Of a stretch of DNA of 64,000 nucleotides, positions 44,291 to 53,235 are shown piece by piece. The translations under genes and the position numbers were made by a program. Origin of the DNA: Burkholderia contaminans (GTDB lineage: Bacteria > Pseudomonadota > Gammaproteobacteria > Burkholderiales > Burkholderiaceae); the NCBI RefSeq assembly GCF_029633825.1, contig NZ_CP090640.1:3596001-3660000 (forward strand), written 5' to 3'. Positions within the stretch are counted from its first letter, which is position 1; every line of letters starts with the position of its first letter. The notes under the pieces are model-generated. The model was not told where the DNA came from, did no database searches, and saw only the letters and a program-made list of their open reading frames with translations.

Positions 44291-44989
44291 ATGGATTGGA
44301 ATATCCCGATTGCAAATCAAGAAGTTGCCACCGCATACGGCTCGTTCAAGGACTACGTGCTTGGTGTGGCGACGCATTTTGCCGGCTCAAGACTCCTCGA
44401 AGCCCTTGATCTGACGCCGCTGGAATCAGAAACAAAAATTGCGTTATCGAACGACTTCGCCGATTACTTCACGACTATCCGGAATGTGGGCGACCTCGTT
44501 CAAAGCATTGAGTCGGGCTACTACTCGCAGTTGTCTTTGCGACTGGCAACTATCCAGCTTTGCACTGCCTTCGAGGTCCTGTTTGATTCGATTACTCGCA
44601 CCTACGGCGTCACTGCCGACAATGAGCCGGCGATCGAAGCCCCATACGGCGGAGCAGCACCGATCCAGCTCGGCAACAAGACAATTCGGCAGATACGCAA
44701 ACTGCATCGCGTCCTGGAGATCGATACAGTCCTGAATGACGACGATGTCCTGTTAAAGCTTAGCGCCATCATCGAGCTACGCAATTGCTTTATCCATTCG
44801 GGAGGACGCGTACCAAACGAAGGGAAGCAGGTTCGGCTGAGTGTTTATGGGATCTCCGCCGAGGTGGGTGAATCAGTTCACCTCAAGCGCAACCACTTCG
44901 ACGATTTCCTGCACTACGTCATTATTCACGTTCAGGCTTTCGTGAGATTTCTGCCGGAAATGACTGGTCGCACCATGCCCTCGACGTGA
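44291..44989 (+). CDS. HEPN-like protein with RNxxxH motif
   Basis: 232 aa, helical. ELRNCFIHSGGRV gives R-N-x3-H (residues 164-169). An upstream helix pair (LSLRLATIQLCTAFEVLFDS) and a final helix (FLHYVIIHVQAFVRFLPE) fit a HEPN fold. Divergent from the triad operon, separated by about 270 bases; no partner gene follows it. Substrate unknown. Confidence 0.68.
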   Translation: MDWNIPIANQEVATAYGSFKDYVLGVATHFAGSRLLEALDLTPLESETKIALSNDFADYFTTIRNVGDLVQSIESGYYSQLSLRLATIQLCTAFEVLFDSITRTYGVTADNEPAIEAPYGGAAPIQLGNKTIRQIRKLHRVLEIDTVLNDDDVLLKLSAIIELRNCFIHSGGRVPNEGKQVRLSVYGISAEVGESVHLKRNHFDDFLHYVIIHVQAFVRFLPEMTGRTMPST

Positions 44990-45776
44990 TGCCCCTATGC
45001 GCGATGCGCTGGCTTCAGCGTCGACTATTCCTGCTGCATCGCGCAGCGTTATCATCGCCTCTGTAGGATTATCGTACGCAATCTTGTTCCCACGGAAGTC
45101 AGTTTCCAGGCTTTAGCTGCCTGTCACCGTATGCACGTCCCTGCTGGGGTTTGAGGCCCATCAGGGGCGGTTCGTATAGTCCCGCTCTAAGAAAAGTATC
45201 CCGGGATTGGCCTCTAGCCAAGTCCCGGTTGATCGAGTTTATATCCGCCTCATGGCTGCTATAAACTCTTTAATAGATCGCTTCGCTCCGCTCGCTCACT
45301 ATCACACAAACCCCTCCGTAGGTTCCCCTCACGCAAATTGCGTGAGAGAGAAGGTGATGCAACCGCATCACCCGACCTATATGATTGGTAGTTGATACGA
45401 TAAAAATTTACTTTAATCACGAATTACTTCTGTACAAACTATCGGGCGTGAACGCCCTGTCGTCTGGACAGAAGCAATTCGTTGTGTGCTCCAGCTTTTC
45501 TCCCGAGGGAAAACCACTCAGGTTGCTCGAATGTTGCTCGGACAACGACACTCCGAGCGATGCGCCCTGTCAAAGCGCGCACACTCCTCAAAAAGAACGC
45601 GTGGGGCGGCGTCAGCCATTCGCACGCGGGCCAGTGGAAGCGTGAGCTGCCTGATCGGCCTGTAGCGCTGTTCGATGCACCAGACACACTGTTGGCCTTA
45701 CCCGGTCATCACGAACCGCCTGGAAGGGCCATATTGGGGCCACACCAATATCGACGATGTTGCCCTCGGCTCCCTG
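44990..45776. other. gene-free stretch with clustered hairpins
   Basis: I find no gene I can support on either strand over 787 bases. The plus-strand frames around 45482-45964 look like shadows or remnants. The stretch contains three strong hairpins (listed separately) and marks the join between the defence region and the satellite-like unit. Confidence 0.5.
45201..45372. repeat. three hairpins in 172 bases, possible origin or packaging-type region
   Basis: Hairpin 1: CCGGGATTGGC (45201-45211) with GCCAAGTCCCGG (45217-45228), one bulge. Hairpin 2: perfect 9-base arms CTCACGCAA / TTGCGTGAG at 45328-45346 with a single-base centre. Hairpin 3: GGTGATGC (45353-45360) / GCATCACC (45365-45372) with loop AACC. 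None is followed by a T-run, so they are not simple terminators on the plus strand. Confidence 0.65.
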
Positions 45777-47072
45777 TCACGACATTGGCACAACCCTCCG
45801 CACGCGCGCCTGGCCAAAGCGCTCGATGTACAGGCGGTTCAACCGGCTCGCCTCGGATTGCGCGCACCCGAGGAATTTCCGGATCGATACGAGATTGCGC
45901 TTCAGACGACCTGCCACAACGGCCTCGTGGATCTCCTCGATCCGGCGGTCGTCATTCGACATGATGGGATCGGGACATGCATCGCTCGCGACCAGCTCTT
46001 CCTGGGCAATGGTCGCGACGTGAGTCGTGCACTGCTCGACACGACCTGCGGGCGTCACGTTCGGTATCGATGCGACTACCTCCAATCGCGACACGGTCGC
46101 GTTTCGGTCTGACGCGACTATCGCATGACTGGAGGCAACCGGCTGAGGTTCAACAAGTGCCACGGGAGTCGCGCCTTGACCGCCACGACCGCCTTGCAGC
46201 GATTCCGGCATCGGCACGTGCGACTCCAACGTAGTCGCATTACGGTCGTCTACGACTGCCGCGCGACGAGTCGCGACTGCCATGAGTCCCACGACGTACC
46301 AGCAGAAGCAAGCCGTCCCTTCGAGCACGACCACCAGCACGAAATTCATCAGCAGCTCCAGCCGCGCTTCAGTCGTGCCGAGCCACGGTGCGACCAGCGC
46401 AGTACCGGGCTCGGCGCGACGCGACTCACTCAGCTCCTGCGCGCGGCTAACCTGATCGCGCCGCCAGTCCTGCTCGGCCGCACGGCGTTTCGCCTCATCC
46501 GCCTCGGCATTGAGCACGGCGAGCTGCGCCGAAAGCTCCACCTTGCGCAGACGCAACGATCGGCACTCGCCCACGCAGCGACGCGCATTGACATGTGCCA
46601 GATCGATGCTGGCCTGCGCGACATCCTGCTCGATTACCGTCAAGTTACGACCCGCGGGCCCGGTCGCGACCGACGGTACTGCGACTACGGCGACCGTCTG
46701 CGCCCGCTCGTCGGCCGCATGCACATTCGCAAACGCCAGGACGTCCACCTGCCCCCTGAGCACGCTACATACAGCGAGGAGCCACAGAACTGCCAGCACG
46801 ACGCGAGCGCGCGTCGGCGCGAACCGCCAGAGCATCGGCGCGAGATACATGCAGAGCACCGCCACGAGCGACGTTGCAACGGTACAAATTTGCTCCGTCA
46901 CCGAACCGGCGCGAAGCATCCCGGCGTACACATTGATCCCAAGCGAGATGGCCGAGGCGAACAACGCCACGAGCAACGCGATCGTCCACATCACGCGCGG
47001 CATCACGACGGCACCACCATCGCGCTTGTCCGGCAGATCATCGGCCACCGGCTTGTAATTGATATTGTTCAT
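45777..47072 (-). CDS. membrane protein with coiled coil and C-terminal HTH-like domain, paralogue of 22529-23623
   Basis: 431 aa from the ATG at 47072 with AGGA eight bases upstream. Three or four N-terminal spans (residues ~26-110), a coiled-coil region with CVGEC and LNAEADEAKRRAAEQDWRR, another span (~245-265), a polar linker and the C-terminal LKRNLVSIRKFLGCAQSEAS helix-turn-helix-like unit. Same layout as the gene at 22529. Lies downstream of the Rep gene on the same strand. Probably a shared component of two mobile units, acting at the membrane in replication, segregation or egress; not established. Confidence 0.75.
   Translation of the reverse strand: MNNINYKPVADDLPDKRDGGAVVMPRVMWTIALLVALFASAISLGINVYAGMLRAGSVTEQICTVATSLVAVLCMYLAPMLWRFAPTRARVVLAVLWLLAVCSVLRGQVDVLAFANVHAADERAQTVAVVAVPSVATGPAGRNLTVIEQDVAQASIDLAHVNARRCVGECRSLRLRKVELSAQLAVLNAEADEAKRRAAEQDWRRDQVSRAQELSESRRAEPGTALVAPWLGTTEARLELLMNFVLVVVLEGTACFCWYVVGLMAVATRRAAVVDDRNATTLESHVPMPESLQGGRGGQGATPVALVEPQPVASSHAIVASDRNATVSRLEVVASIPNVTPAGRVEQCTTHVATIAQEELVASDACPDPIMSNDDRRIEEIHEAVVAGRLKRNLVSIRKFLGCAQSEASRLNRLYIERFGQARVRRVVPMS
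46072..46278. repeat. AGTCGC / GCGACT words inside the second membrane-HTH gene
   Basis: Exact copies at 46072, 46116, 46220, 46233, 46269 and 46273; the last two overlap as the palindrome AGTCGCGACT. Two more lie at 46421 and 46681. The word differs by one base class from the AGTCACG cluster in the paralogue. Confidence 0.5.
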
Positions 47073-47341
47073 CGTTCTGTTCCTTCCCGTGCGACAGCCG
47101 CACGCCGAAGCCTCCCGTTGCACCACCTTGCGCCTTCAGTGCATTCCCGGCAGTACGCTATTGCGCTGGCCACCCAGACCCAACAAGGCAGCGGACAGCA
47201 GCGACCAGGGCACGATGGAGCCATGCCCATGCGAAGGGACCGCCAGGAGGCGATTTCAGCACTCTGGCGGCCTTCGCAAGACATCGCCCGCAACTACAGC
47301 CGCCCGATGCACCGAACCTGTTGTCGCCCGATTTATTTGTT

Positions 47342-48538
47342 CTAGTTCGCATCCAGGTTTGCCGCGTCCATACCCGCGTCATCAAGCGAGTCGGAATCGA
47401 ACGAATCCGACTGCATGCTGCCCGCCGGATCACCCTTGCCCTTCGGCTTCACCACACGCCGACGACCCGGCTTCTTCTTTTCCTCGACCTGGCTCGTGCC
47501 GAACAAGCGGCTGTGTTCGCCGTACTTCATCTTGAGAAACTGGTCGGCCTTCGTCATGTAGCGGATGTTCTCGCGCAGTGCTTCGCGTTTGGCATCGTCG
47601 TCCCAGTTGATCTCGCCCGTACCGACACCGTGACCGTACTTCTCGTGGAAGATCTTGTTGGCATTCGAATTCCAGTATTGGCCTTGGCCCTCCGTCACCT
47701 TGACCCAGTACTTGCCGAGTTGCTGTGCGATGTACACGTCGCGGCACGAATCTGCCGTGTAGAAGATCAGCACGTGCAGGTGCAGACCCGACTCGTCACC
47801 CTCTTCGAGCTTCCAGATGTAATCGACGATGCCGCGCAACAGCTTGTTGGTACGGCAATTGTTGAAGAACTTCTTGCGGTGCTTCTGGATCTCGTCGAGC
47901 GTGATCTTCGAGCGATGCTGCTCCTTGAAACCGAAGTGCAGCATCAGCACGAGCTGACGCGACTTGTTCTCGAACACCTGCTGCTCGATCGCGAGCCCCT
48001 TCGCCTCATTACGCGCTGCATTACGCACGCGAACACGCAGGCGCTCCTTGAACGCCGACGAAGCGACGATCTCGCTCACCTTGGCGACTACCTCGTTGAA
48101 GATCTCGCCATGCATCTTGCCCGTACTGAGATCGCGTTCACCCGGTTCGCTGAAGCGAAACGTGCGCGGATTCAAGCCTGCTGCATCAAGCGCCTCGACG
48201 ACGACTTGCACGTGGGGGCTGAAGACACGACGCTCCGAATAAGCGTAGTTCATGAAGAACGTCTTGAGACGATGGAAGTACGTCAACGTCGACGTCTTTG
48301 CCTTCGACGCGACGATCACCTTGCCGCGATCATTCGTCTTGATGTCGAAGCCGACCCTGCTCATGTCGAATTCAATCTCACGCGCCATCGCTTCCATTGC
48401 GATGAGGTTCAACCTGAGCAAGCCAAATTCGTGACGCTCGCAGAGCGTCTCCTTATCGTCGATCACGACTCCTTCGGTGTTGGTTACCAGGTCCACGTAT
48501 TCGTAAATCTTGCTGAAGTCGTCTTCTTCGAAAGACAT
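47342..48538 (-). CDS. inovirus Gp2 / YagK-YfjJ-type replication initiator
   Basis: 398 aa; AAGGTGA ribosome site before the ATG. The C-terminal half matches the YagK/YfjJ (inovirus Gp2-like) domain: HRKKFFNNCRTNKLLRGIVD, a HUH-type metal motif H-L-H at residues 253-255 (SGLHLHVLIFYT) and downstream tyrosines (YWVKVTEGQGQYW). Such proteins nick DNA to start rolling-circle replication. The E. coli relatives yagK and yfjJ sit in cryptic prophages, yfjJ close to alpA, as here. An unusual N-terminal ~180 residues precede the domain. Confidence 0.82.
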   Translation of the reverse strand: MSFEEDDFSKIYEYVDLVTNTEGVVIDDKETLCERHEFGLLRLNLIAMEAMAREIEFDMSRVGFDIKTNDRGKVIVASKAKTSTLTYFHRLKTFFMNYAYSERRVFSPHVQVVVEALDAAGLNPRTFRFSEPGERDLSTGKMHGEIFNEVVAKVSEIVASSAFKERLRVRVRNAARNEAKGLAIEQQVFENKSRQLVLMLHFGFKEQHRSKITLDEIQKHRKKFFNNCRTNKLLRGIVDYIWKLEEGDESGLHLHVLIFYTADSCRDVYIAQQLGKYWVKVTEGQGQYWNSNANKIFHEKYGHGVGTGEINWDDDAKREALRENIRYMTKADQFLKMKYGEHSRLFGTSQVEEKKKPGRRRVVKPKGKGDPAGSMQSDSFDSDSLDDAGMDAANLDAN

Positions 48539-49461
48539 GATTGATCACCTTTCAATATTCTCAAGCAGGAGTGCATCACCAGTTCCGCATCCTGCTTCGA
48601 ATTTCATTAATTCATAGTGGCGAGCATCGAATGCCCATCACCTCTCTTATTGATTCACCACTCCTTTCCCTCAACACCAGTGCTCATCGACTAACCATCG
48701 ACATCTCCTCATCCATCAATACCGATCTATATTTCGATACCTCTTTCTCTATTACATAGGCTCCATAAATCAGACCTCATACATCTTCACGATTCACGCA
48801 ACGCTCACAGAAAAAACCCGGCGTATACCTAGAAAGAGTCCTTGTCGCGCGCCATACAGACTTATGACCGAGAAAATAGACGAAACATACCCTGCCGACA
48901 GCTCCCAAACATCGTGAGCCATTCAGCATCCGATAGACAGTCCGCCATCCCACTACTTGAGGGATGGCGAACGTCTCTGGTCGCAAGTTGTGTTGTTTCG
49001 GTCGTAGCTTGTATGTATCCGATGCAGCTTGTGGGTCACCCCGTCCGTTAAATCGTTGCCTTGCGCTGATCCGGGCTCGGCTCATACTGACTTGGTGATT
49101 TCAAATTACCATTCAGATTTCTTTCATTTGATCGTTCCGTTATTCGGCTGCGTGCACCGATCACGGCCCGACGCATCGGGACCGCAAACCGGCACGCTCC
49201 TGTGTTGCGATCTTGGCGATGCGAGTGAATGATTCATCACAGCGATGCCGCGTCGTGACCTGGCTCCTGATCTTTACTCTTCACTATAATCACCCCATTC
49301 ACCGATCACCCTTCTTCGTCCGGATTGTGCAATATCGGAGAAATTCACGAATCCGGTTTTCAAGATTTTTGGCATTAATGCTGACTCTGTCCTCCTAACG
49401 CACAGAAACTGGCGTCCGCAACCTAGCTAACGAATCTCAGGCCGAGAGAAAAAGCCAAACG

Positions 49462-49830
49462 CTAGATGATTCTACAGTCGGATGCAATTCCGAAAGAATG
49501 GCTCGAAAGAATTTGCGATTTCCACTTCAATCCAAGTACGTCCAATAAAATCCAATACAATCCATTGGATTTTTTGAGATTTTGCATAAATACAACAAGG
49601 AGGAATGGCACTGACAAGGAAGTCGATAAACGTGCCGAGTCGTGAGCTAAAGGAGGAGACGGCGAGCATTGGCAGGCAGGGGGCCCGGAGCTCTTGGACG
49701 CAACTTCGTTCTGTGGACGAAGTAGAGCTTGATAGATGGTGCCCGGCATGACCGGGGCGAACGGGTAATCGTGGCGCAGCGAGCGGTATTTTTCGCCAGT
49801 GGCAATTTTTGATGGCTTACGCGGCAACAT
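49462..49830 (-). CDS. possible small gene, weak support
   Basis: 122-aa frame starting MLPRKPSKIATGEKYRSLRH. Only the first ~45 residues look protein-like (DYPFAPVMPGTIYQALLRPQ); the second half is low-complexity and spans the 10-bp-phased DNA repeats, which are out of step with codons. No good ribosome site. It may be a decayed gene or not a gene. Confidence 0.25.
   Translation of the reverse strand: MLPRKPSKIATGEKYRSLRHDYPFAPVMPGTIYQALLRPQNEVASKSSGPPACQCSPSPPLAHDSARLSTSLSVPFLLVVFMQNLKKSNGLYWILLDVLGLKWKSQILSSHSFGIASDCRII
49521..49570. repeat. five 10-bp phased TCCA repeats
   Basis: TCCACTTCAA, TCCAAGTACG, TCCAATAAAA, TCCAATACAA and TCCATTGGAT follow one another with an exact 10-base period. 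The last unit also closes a dyad with AAAATCCAA (49547-49555) and TTGGATTTT (49565-49573). The period equals one helical turn, as in protein-binding iterons. Confidence 0.75.
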
Positions 49831-50046
49831 GAAGATCGCTCTTTTTGCTCTTTGAAGAGCGGAAAGAGCAGCTTTATTTATGCTGCGGGCACATCGTTTT
49901 TATTTGTTGCACCAGGCCGCAAGAGACAGCGACTGGTCAAGACTGTGCTAACGAGTGTGGATAAGGAATGGGAAGTGGAAGCCCGGCACGCACCTGCCGT
50001 AACCCGGCTGAGGCCGTGCCGCTTGCGCTCAATGACGCGAGATACC

Positions 50047-51213
50047 TCACTTTCGACGGGCGACCCGCGCCGCCACCCATGCGCAGACCCGTTCTTCGTC
50101 CCATCCCACCGCACCGTTCTCGCTCGTGCTGAGGGAAAAGCATTGGGGGAAGGTCGGATCGTAGTACCGCGAATGCGGGTTCATGCGGTAGTAGATCGAG
50201 CTGCGCTTGAGTCCGGTTAGCTCGATGACACGCGGCAAGCGGGCAACCTTGCCGACTTTCCGCTTCTCGCTGTCGGGGGTCGGCTGCGGCAATCCGGCCA
50301 TATCGACTTGACTACCCTTCGAGCCCAGATCATTCTCTTTGGCCTCGACAACGTGGCCGTCAGACTGATCCCGCGACGGCGCCACGGATTCCTGCACTTT
50401 CGGCGCTCGAGCCTGAGGCGGCATAGTCGCCGGAGCCCGTGTAGGCTCCGGCGATTGATTATTGCATCCGGCATCGACATTCACATCACCGTCGTCGGGC
50501 ACAAGGCCACAACGGCTCAAATAGGCAACCGCAGATTCCCTCAGGATGAAACTGCCCGGGGCCAGCGCCACGACGGGAGCGTATCTGGCGTCGACCACCG
50601 AGAGCTGACCTCGCGCAAACTCGTCCCGCAATGCCAGTTGATGGCGCACCTGAATCTCCGATTGCTCAAACTTGTACCGCTCCATGTCGGCAGCCGTCAT
50701 CAGAATGGGTTCCCACGACGGTCGCTCCTTCAAGCCGAGCCAGGCATCAAGGAACGCGGCCTTGTCCTCGTCGGAATTCGGATAGCGCAGGGAAGGCAAT
50801 CCCGGCAAGAGACGGCTCAGCGCACGCCGATCATCCTCGGTCAAGCGATACGGAGCCTCTGACAATTCGACGATCTGTAGTCGCGAATCGGATTCCTTCG
50901 GTAGTTCCGACGCCCCGTGTACTTCTTCAGCCCCGTGCCGTTCCCGAAGCGGATGATCTGGCGCGTGCTCGCTTTCGGACCGCGGCGCAACCTGCAAATG
51001 CTCCGGGGCCGATTGGCCGCCATTGTCGGCAAGCCGCGGCATTGGCACGCGATACCTCTGCATCTTGCCAACGATACACTCGATACCGTCGAAGTGCTGC
51101 GCCGCCGTCGGTCGGAGCGCCTCCGCTATCGCCTTGCAGAAGTTCGACGGCTCGATGAGTGGACCCGATGGTAGTTTGACGCGGACTTGCACTTGGACCC
51201 CGTTGGATTGCAC
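50047..51213 (-). CDS. AlpA-type regulator with long N-terminal extension
   Basis: About 388 aa from a GTG at 51213; the frame continues upstream through the tRNA gene and that part is not coding. The C-terminal ~65 residues are an AlpA-like excisionase/regulator domain: RVIELTGLKRSSIYYRM, then YYDPTFPQCFSLS, then AVGWDEERVCAWVAARVA. AlpA proteins control phage-like integrases and excision. The ~320-residue extension is unusual for AlpA, which is normally about 70 aa; it carries SEIQVRHQLALRDEFARGQL and a low-complexity linker. Nearest island gene to tRNA-Ser. Confidence 0.75.
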   Translation of the reverse strand: MQSNGVQVQVRVKLPSGPLIEPSNFCKAIAEALRPTAAQHFDGIECIVGKMQRYRVPMPRLADNGGQSAPEHLQVAPRSESEHAPDHPLRERHGAEEVHGASELPKESDSRLQIVELSEAPYRLTEDDRRALSRLLPGLPSLRYPNSDEDKAAFLDAWLGLKERPSWEPILMTAADMERYKFEQSEIQVRHQLALRDEFARGQLSVVDARYAPVVALAPGSFILRESAVAYLSRCGLVPDDGDVNVDAGCNNQSPEPTRAPATMPPQARAPKVQESVAPSRDQSDGHVVEAKENDLGSKGSQVDMAGLPQPTPDSEKRKVGKVARLPRVIELTGLKRSSIYYRMNPHSRYYDPTFPQCFSLSTSENGAVGWDEERVCAWVAARVARRK

Positions 51214-51390
51214 TCGTAAGTTCCATGAGTATAAGGGAGCGCAATTCTCTCGACACCCTCCACTGAGCCAAGCTGGGCCACGCACCGCGGCACCTGAACG
51301 CTGCCGCTCTTCATTGCTTGAGCGATGTACTAGATCGGCAGCGAAGAAGCCAATGCTCAATGATGGGCCTGCCGATGGGCTGAAAAACAA

Positions 51391-51424
51391 AAAGCCCCGT
51401 AAGTCCTTGAACTTACGGGGCTTT
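51391..51424 (-). terminator. terminator of the tRNA-Ser gene
   Basis: Perfect 14-base stem (51391-51404 and 51411-51424) with a six-base loop. On the minus strand it is followed by a T-rich run, which suits the leftward tRNA-Ser transcript. Confidence 0.92.
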
Positions 51425-51435
51425 CTCACCGCTTT

Positions 51436-51529
51436 TGGCGGAGACGGAGGGATTCGAACCCTCGATCCAGGTTTTGGCCCAGATGCTCCCTTAGCAGGGG
51501 AGTGCCTTCGACCTCTCGGCCACGTCTCC
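51436..51529 (-). tRNA. tRNA-Ser (anticodon GCT)
   Basis: 94 bases including an encoded CCA (51436-51438). Acceptor GGAGACG / CGTCTCC, discriminator G, anticodon GCT in the loop CTGCTAA, a long variable arm typical of serine tRNAs, and T loop TTCGAAT. All stems pair. The accessory region starts directly beyond its 3' end, the usual side for an integrated element. Confidence 0.97.
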
Positions 51530-51639
51530 CAAACTTTCGCCCGCACCAGGGAGGCAGTGCGACGAGAACGAAATAATATAGGGTTTCGAACCGCTCGTCA
51601 ATTTCCGTGATGCATTTTCTTCAACGCATCACGAAAAAT

Positions 51640-52893
51640 TCACGATGCCTGGTCGAGTTCGAATGCCTTGTGCAGCGCGCGGACAGCCAGCTCCATGTAT
51701 TTCTCGTCGATCAGCACCGAAATCTTGATTTCGGACGTCGAGATCATCTGGATGTTGATGCCCTCTTCCGACAGCGTGCGGAACATCTTGCTCGCGACGC
51801 CCACGTGCGAACGCATGCCGACGCCGACGACCGACACCTTCGACACCTTCGGGTCGCCCTGCACGTGCTCGGCGCTCACGTGGCCCTTCACCTGGTTGGT
51901 GAGGATGTCCATCGCCTTCTGGTAGTCGCCACGGCCGACCGTGAACGTGAAGTCGGTCTTGCCCTGGACGCTCTGGTTCTGGATGATCATGTCGACGTCG
52001 ACGTTCGCATCCGCGACCGGGCCGAGGATCTGATACGCGATGCCCGGCTTGTCGGGCACGCCCATCACAGCAATGCGTGCTTCGTCGCGCTGGAACGCGA
52101 TGCCGGAAATGACTGCCTTTTCCATGGTCTCGTCTTCTTCAAAAGTAATCAGGGTGCCCGAGCGCATTTCTTCGTCGAGCGCAATCAGCGGATCGGTCAG
52201 GCTCGACAGCACACGCGTCTTCACCTGGTATTTGCCGGCGAATTCGACCGAGCGGATCTGCAGGACCTTCGAGCCGAGGCTGGCCATTTCCAGCATTTCC
52301 TCGAACGTCACGCGATCGAGGCGGCGCGCCTCTTCGACGACGCGCGGATCGGTCGTGTAGACGCCGTCGACGTCCGTATAAATCAGGCACTCTTCGGCAC
52401 CCAGCGCGGCCGCGACCGCCACTGCCGACGTATCCGAGCCGCCACGGCCCAGCGTCGTGATGTGGCCGTCCGGATCGACGCCCTGGAAGCCCGTGATGAT
52501 CACGACCTTGCCTGCATTCAGATCGGCCTTCACGCGTTCGTCGTCGATCGAGTGAATGCGCGCTTTCGTGAACGCGCTGTCGGTCTTGATCGGCACTTGC
52601 CAGCCGGCGTAGCTCACGGCCTCGACGCCGATTTCCTGCAGCGCGATCGACAGCAGGCCGACGCTGACCTGCTCGCCGGTCGACGCGATCATGTCGAGCT
52701 CGCGCGGGCTCGGCTGGCTCGAAATCTCTTTCGCAAGACCGAGCAGACGGTTGGTTTCGCCGGACATCGCCGAAGGCACGACTACCATCTGGTGCCCGGC
52801 CTGATGCCATTTTGCGACGCGTTTCGCGACGTTCTTGATGCGCTCGACCGAGCCCATCGAAGTGCCGCCGTATTTGTGTACGATGAGTGCCAT
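51640..52893 (-). CDS. lysC: aspartate kinase
   Basis: 417 aa from the ATG at 52893 ([20 protein letters not shown]); the frame is open upstream but that part is not conserved-looking. The kinase domain has [28 protein letters not shown] and [13 protein letters not shown]. Two C-terminal ACT domains ([39 protein letters not shown]) give feedback control. Phosphorylates aspartate, the first step to lysine, threonine and methionine. Single-function enzyme, not fused to homoserine dehydrogenase. Confidence 0.97.
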   Translation of the reverse strand: MALIVHKYGGTSMGSVERIKNVAKRVAKWHQAGHQMVVVPSAMSGETNRLLGLAKEISSQPSPRELDMIASTGEQVSVGLLSIALQEIGVEAVSYAGWQVPIKTDSAFTKARIHSIDDERVKADLNAGKVVIITGFQGVDPDGHITTLGRGGSDTSAVAVAAALGAEECLIYTDVDGVYTTDPRVVEEARRLDRVTFEEMLEMASLGSKVLQIRSVEFAGKYQVKTRVLSSLTDPLIALDEEMRSGTLITFEEDETMEKAVISGIAFQRDEARIAVMGVPDKPGIAYQILGPVADANVDVDMIIQNQSVQGKTDFTFTVGRGDYQKAMDILTNQVKGHVSAEHVQGDPKVSKVSVVGVGMRSHVGVASKMFRTLSEEGINIQMISTSEIKISVLIDEKYMELAVRALHKAFELDQAS

Positions 52894-53235
52894 TGTCGTT
52901 CTGAACTGGAGGAGAAGCCGCACGGGCGCGCTGGGCAGGCCGCGTAGCCGTTCGGTCACGCGGCTTGTGGCTGTGGACGGACGACGAGGGGGACGGCTGG
53001 GACGCAACACGCAAGCGTGACGGATTTTGCCCGGAAGGCCGATCAGGCCGCGCAAACCGGGTACGTCACGCGGAAAACCTGCACAAATCGCTCAAAAATC
53101 GAGCCGAGCAAACGACCGAGCGTACCCGATAGAGGCCCGCTTGACAAGCCGCTCGCGGCATCCGGGGCCGTTCCGGCGCTGTTTACCAAATGGTGAAAAT
53201 GCGCGTGCGATCGCGCGGCATGCGACCTGTCGCCG
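52894..53235. other. gap between tilS and lysC
   Basis: 342 bases without a gene I can support. It should carry the lysC promoter and perhaps the tilS terminator; I see no clear T-run hairpin or lysine-riboswitch-like structure. Confidence 0.5.

Larger units (their letters stand above)
48539..50046. other. long AT-rich stretch, mostly non-coding
   Basis: About 1.5 kb with low GC and no convincing gene. It contains the phased TCCA repeats at 49521-49570, a two-part hairpin at 49838-49869 (outer GCTCTTT/AAAGAGC, inner GCTCTT/AAGAGC) and a small GCAGC/GCTGC dyad at about 49868-49886. Being between the AlpA-type gene and the Rep gene, it is the natural place for an origin and for Rep regulation. 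Confidence 0.55.

Noticed and set aside
45482..45964. Possible transposase remnant
   Set aside because: Some segments look coding but no transposase motif, terminal inverted repeat or target duplication could be found.
46125..47345. Plus-strand open frame of 406 codons
   Set aside because: Antisense to the membrane-HTH gene; composition dominated by Arg and His.
47321..48544. Plus-strand open frame of 407 codons
   Set aside because: Antisense to the Rep gene, which has the HUH motif and a good ribosome site.
51214..51546. Upstream extension of the AlpA-type frame through the tRNA gene
   Set aside because: The frame is open by chance across tRNA-Ser and its terminator; a start at 51213 avoids this.
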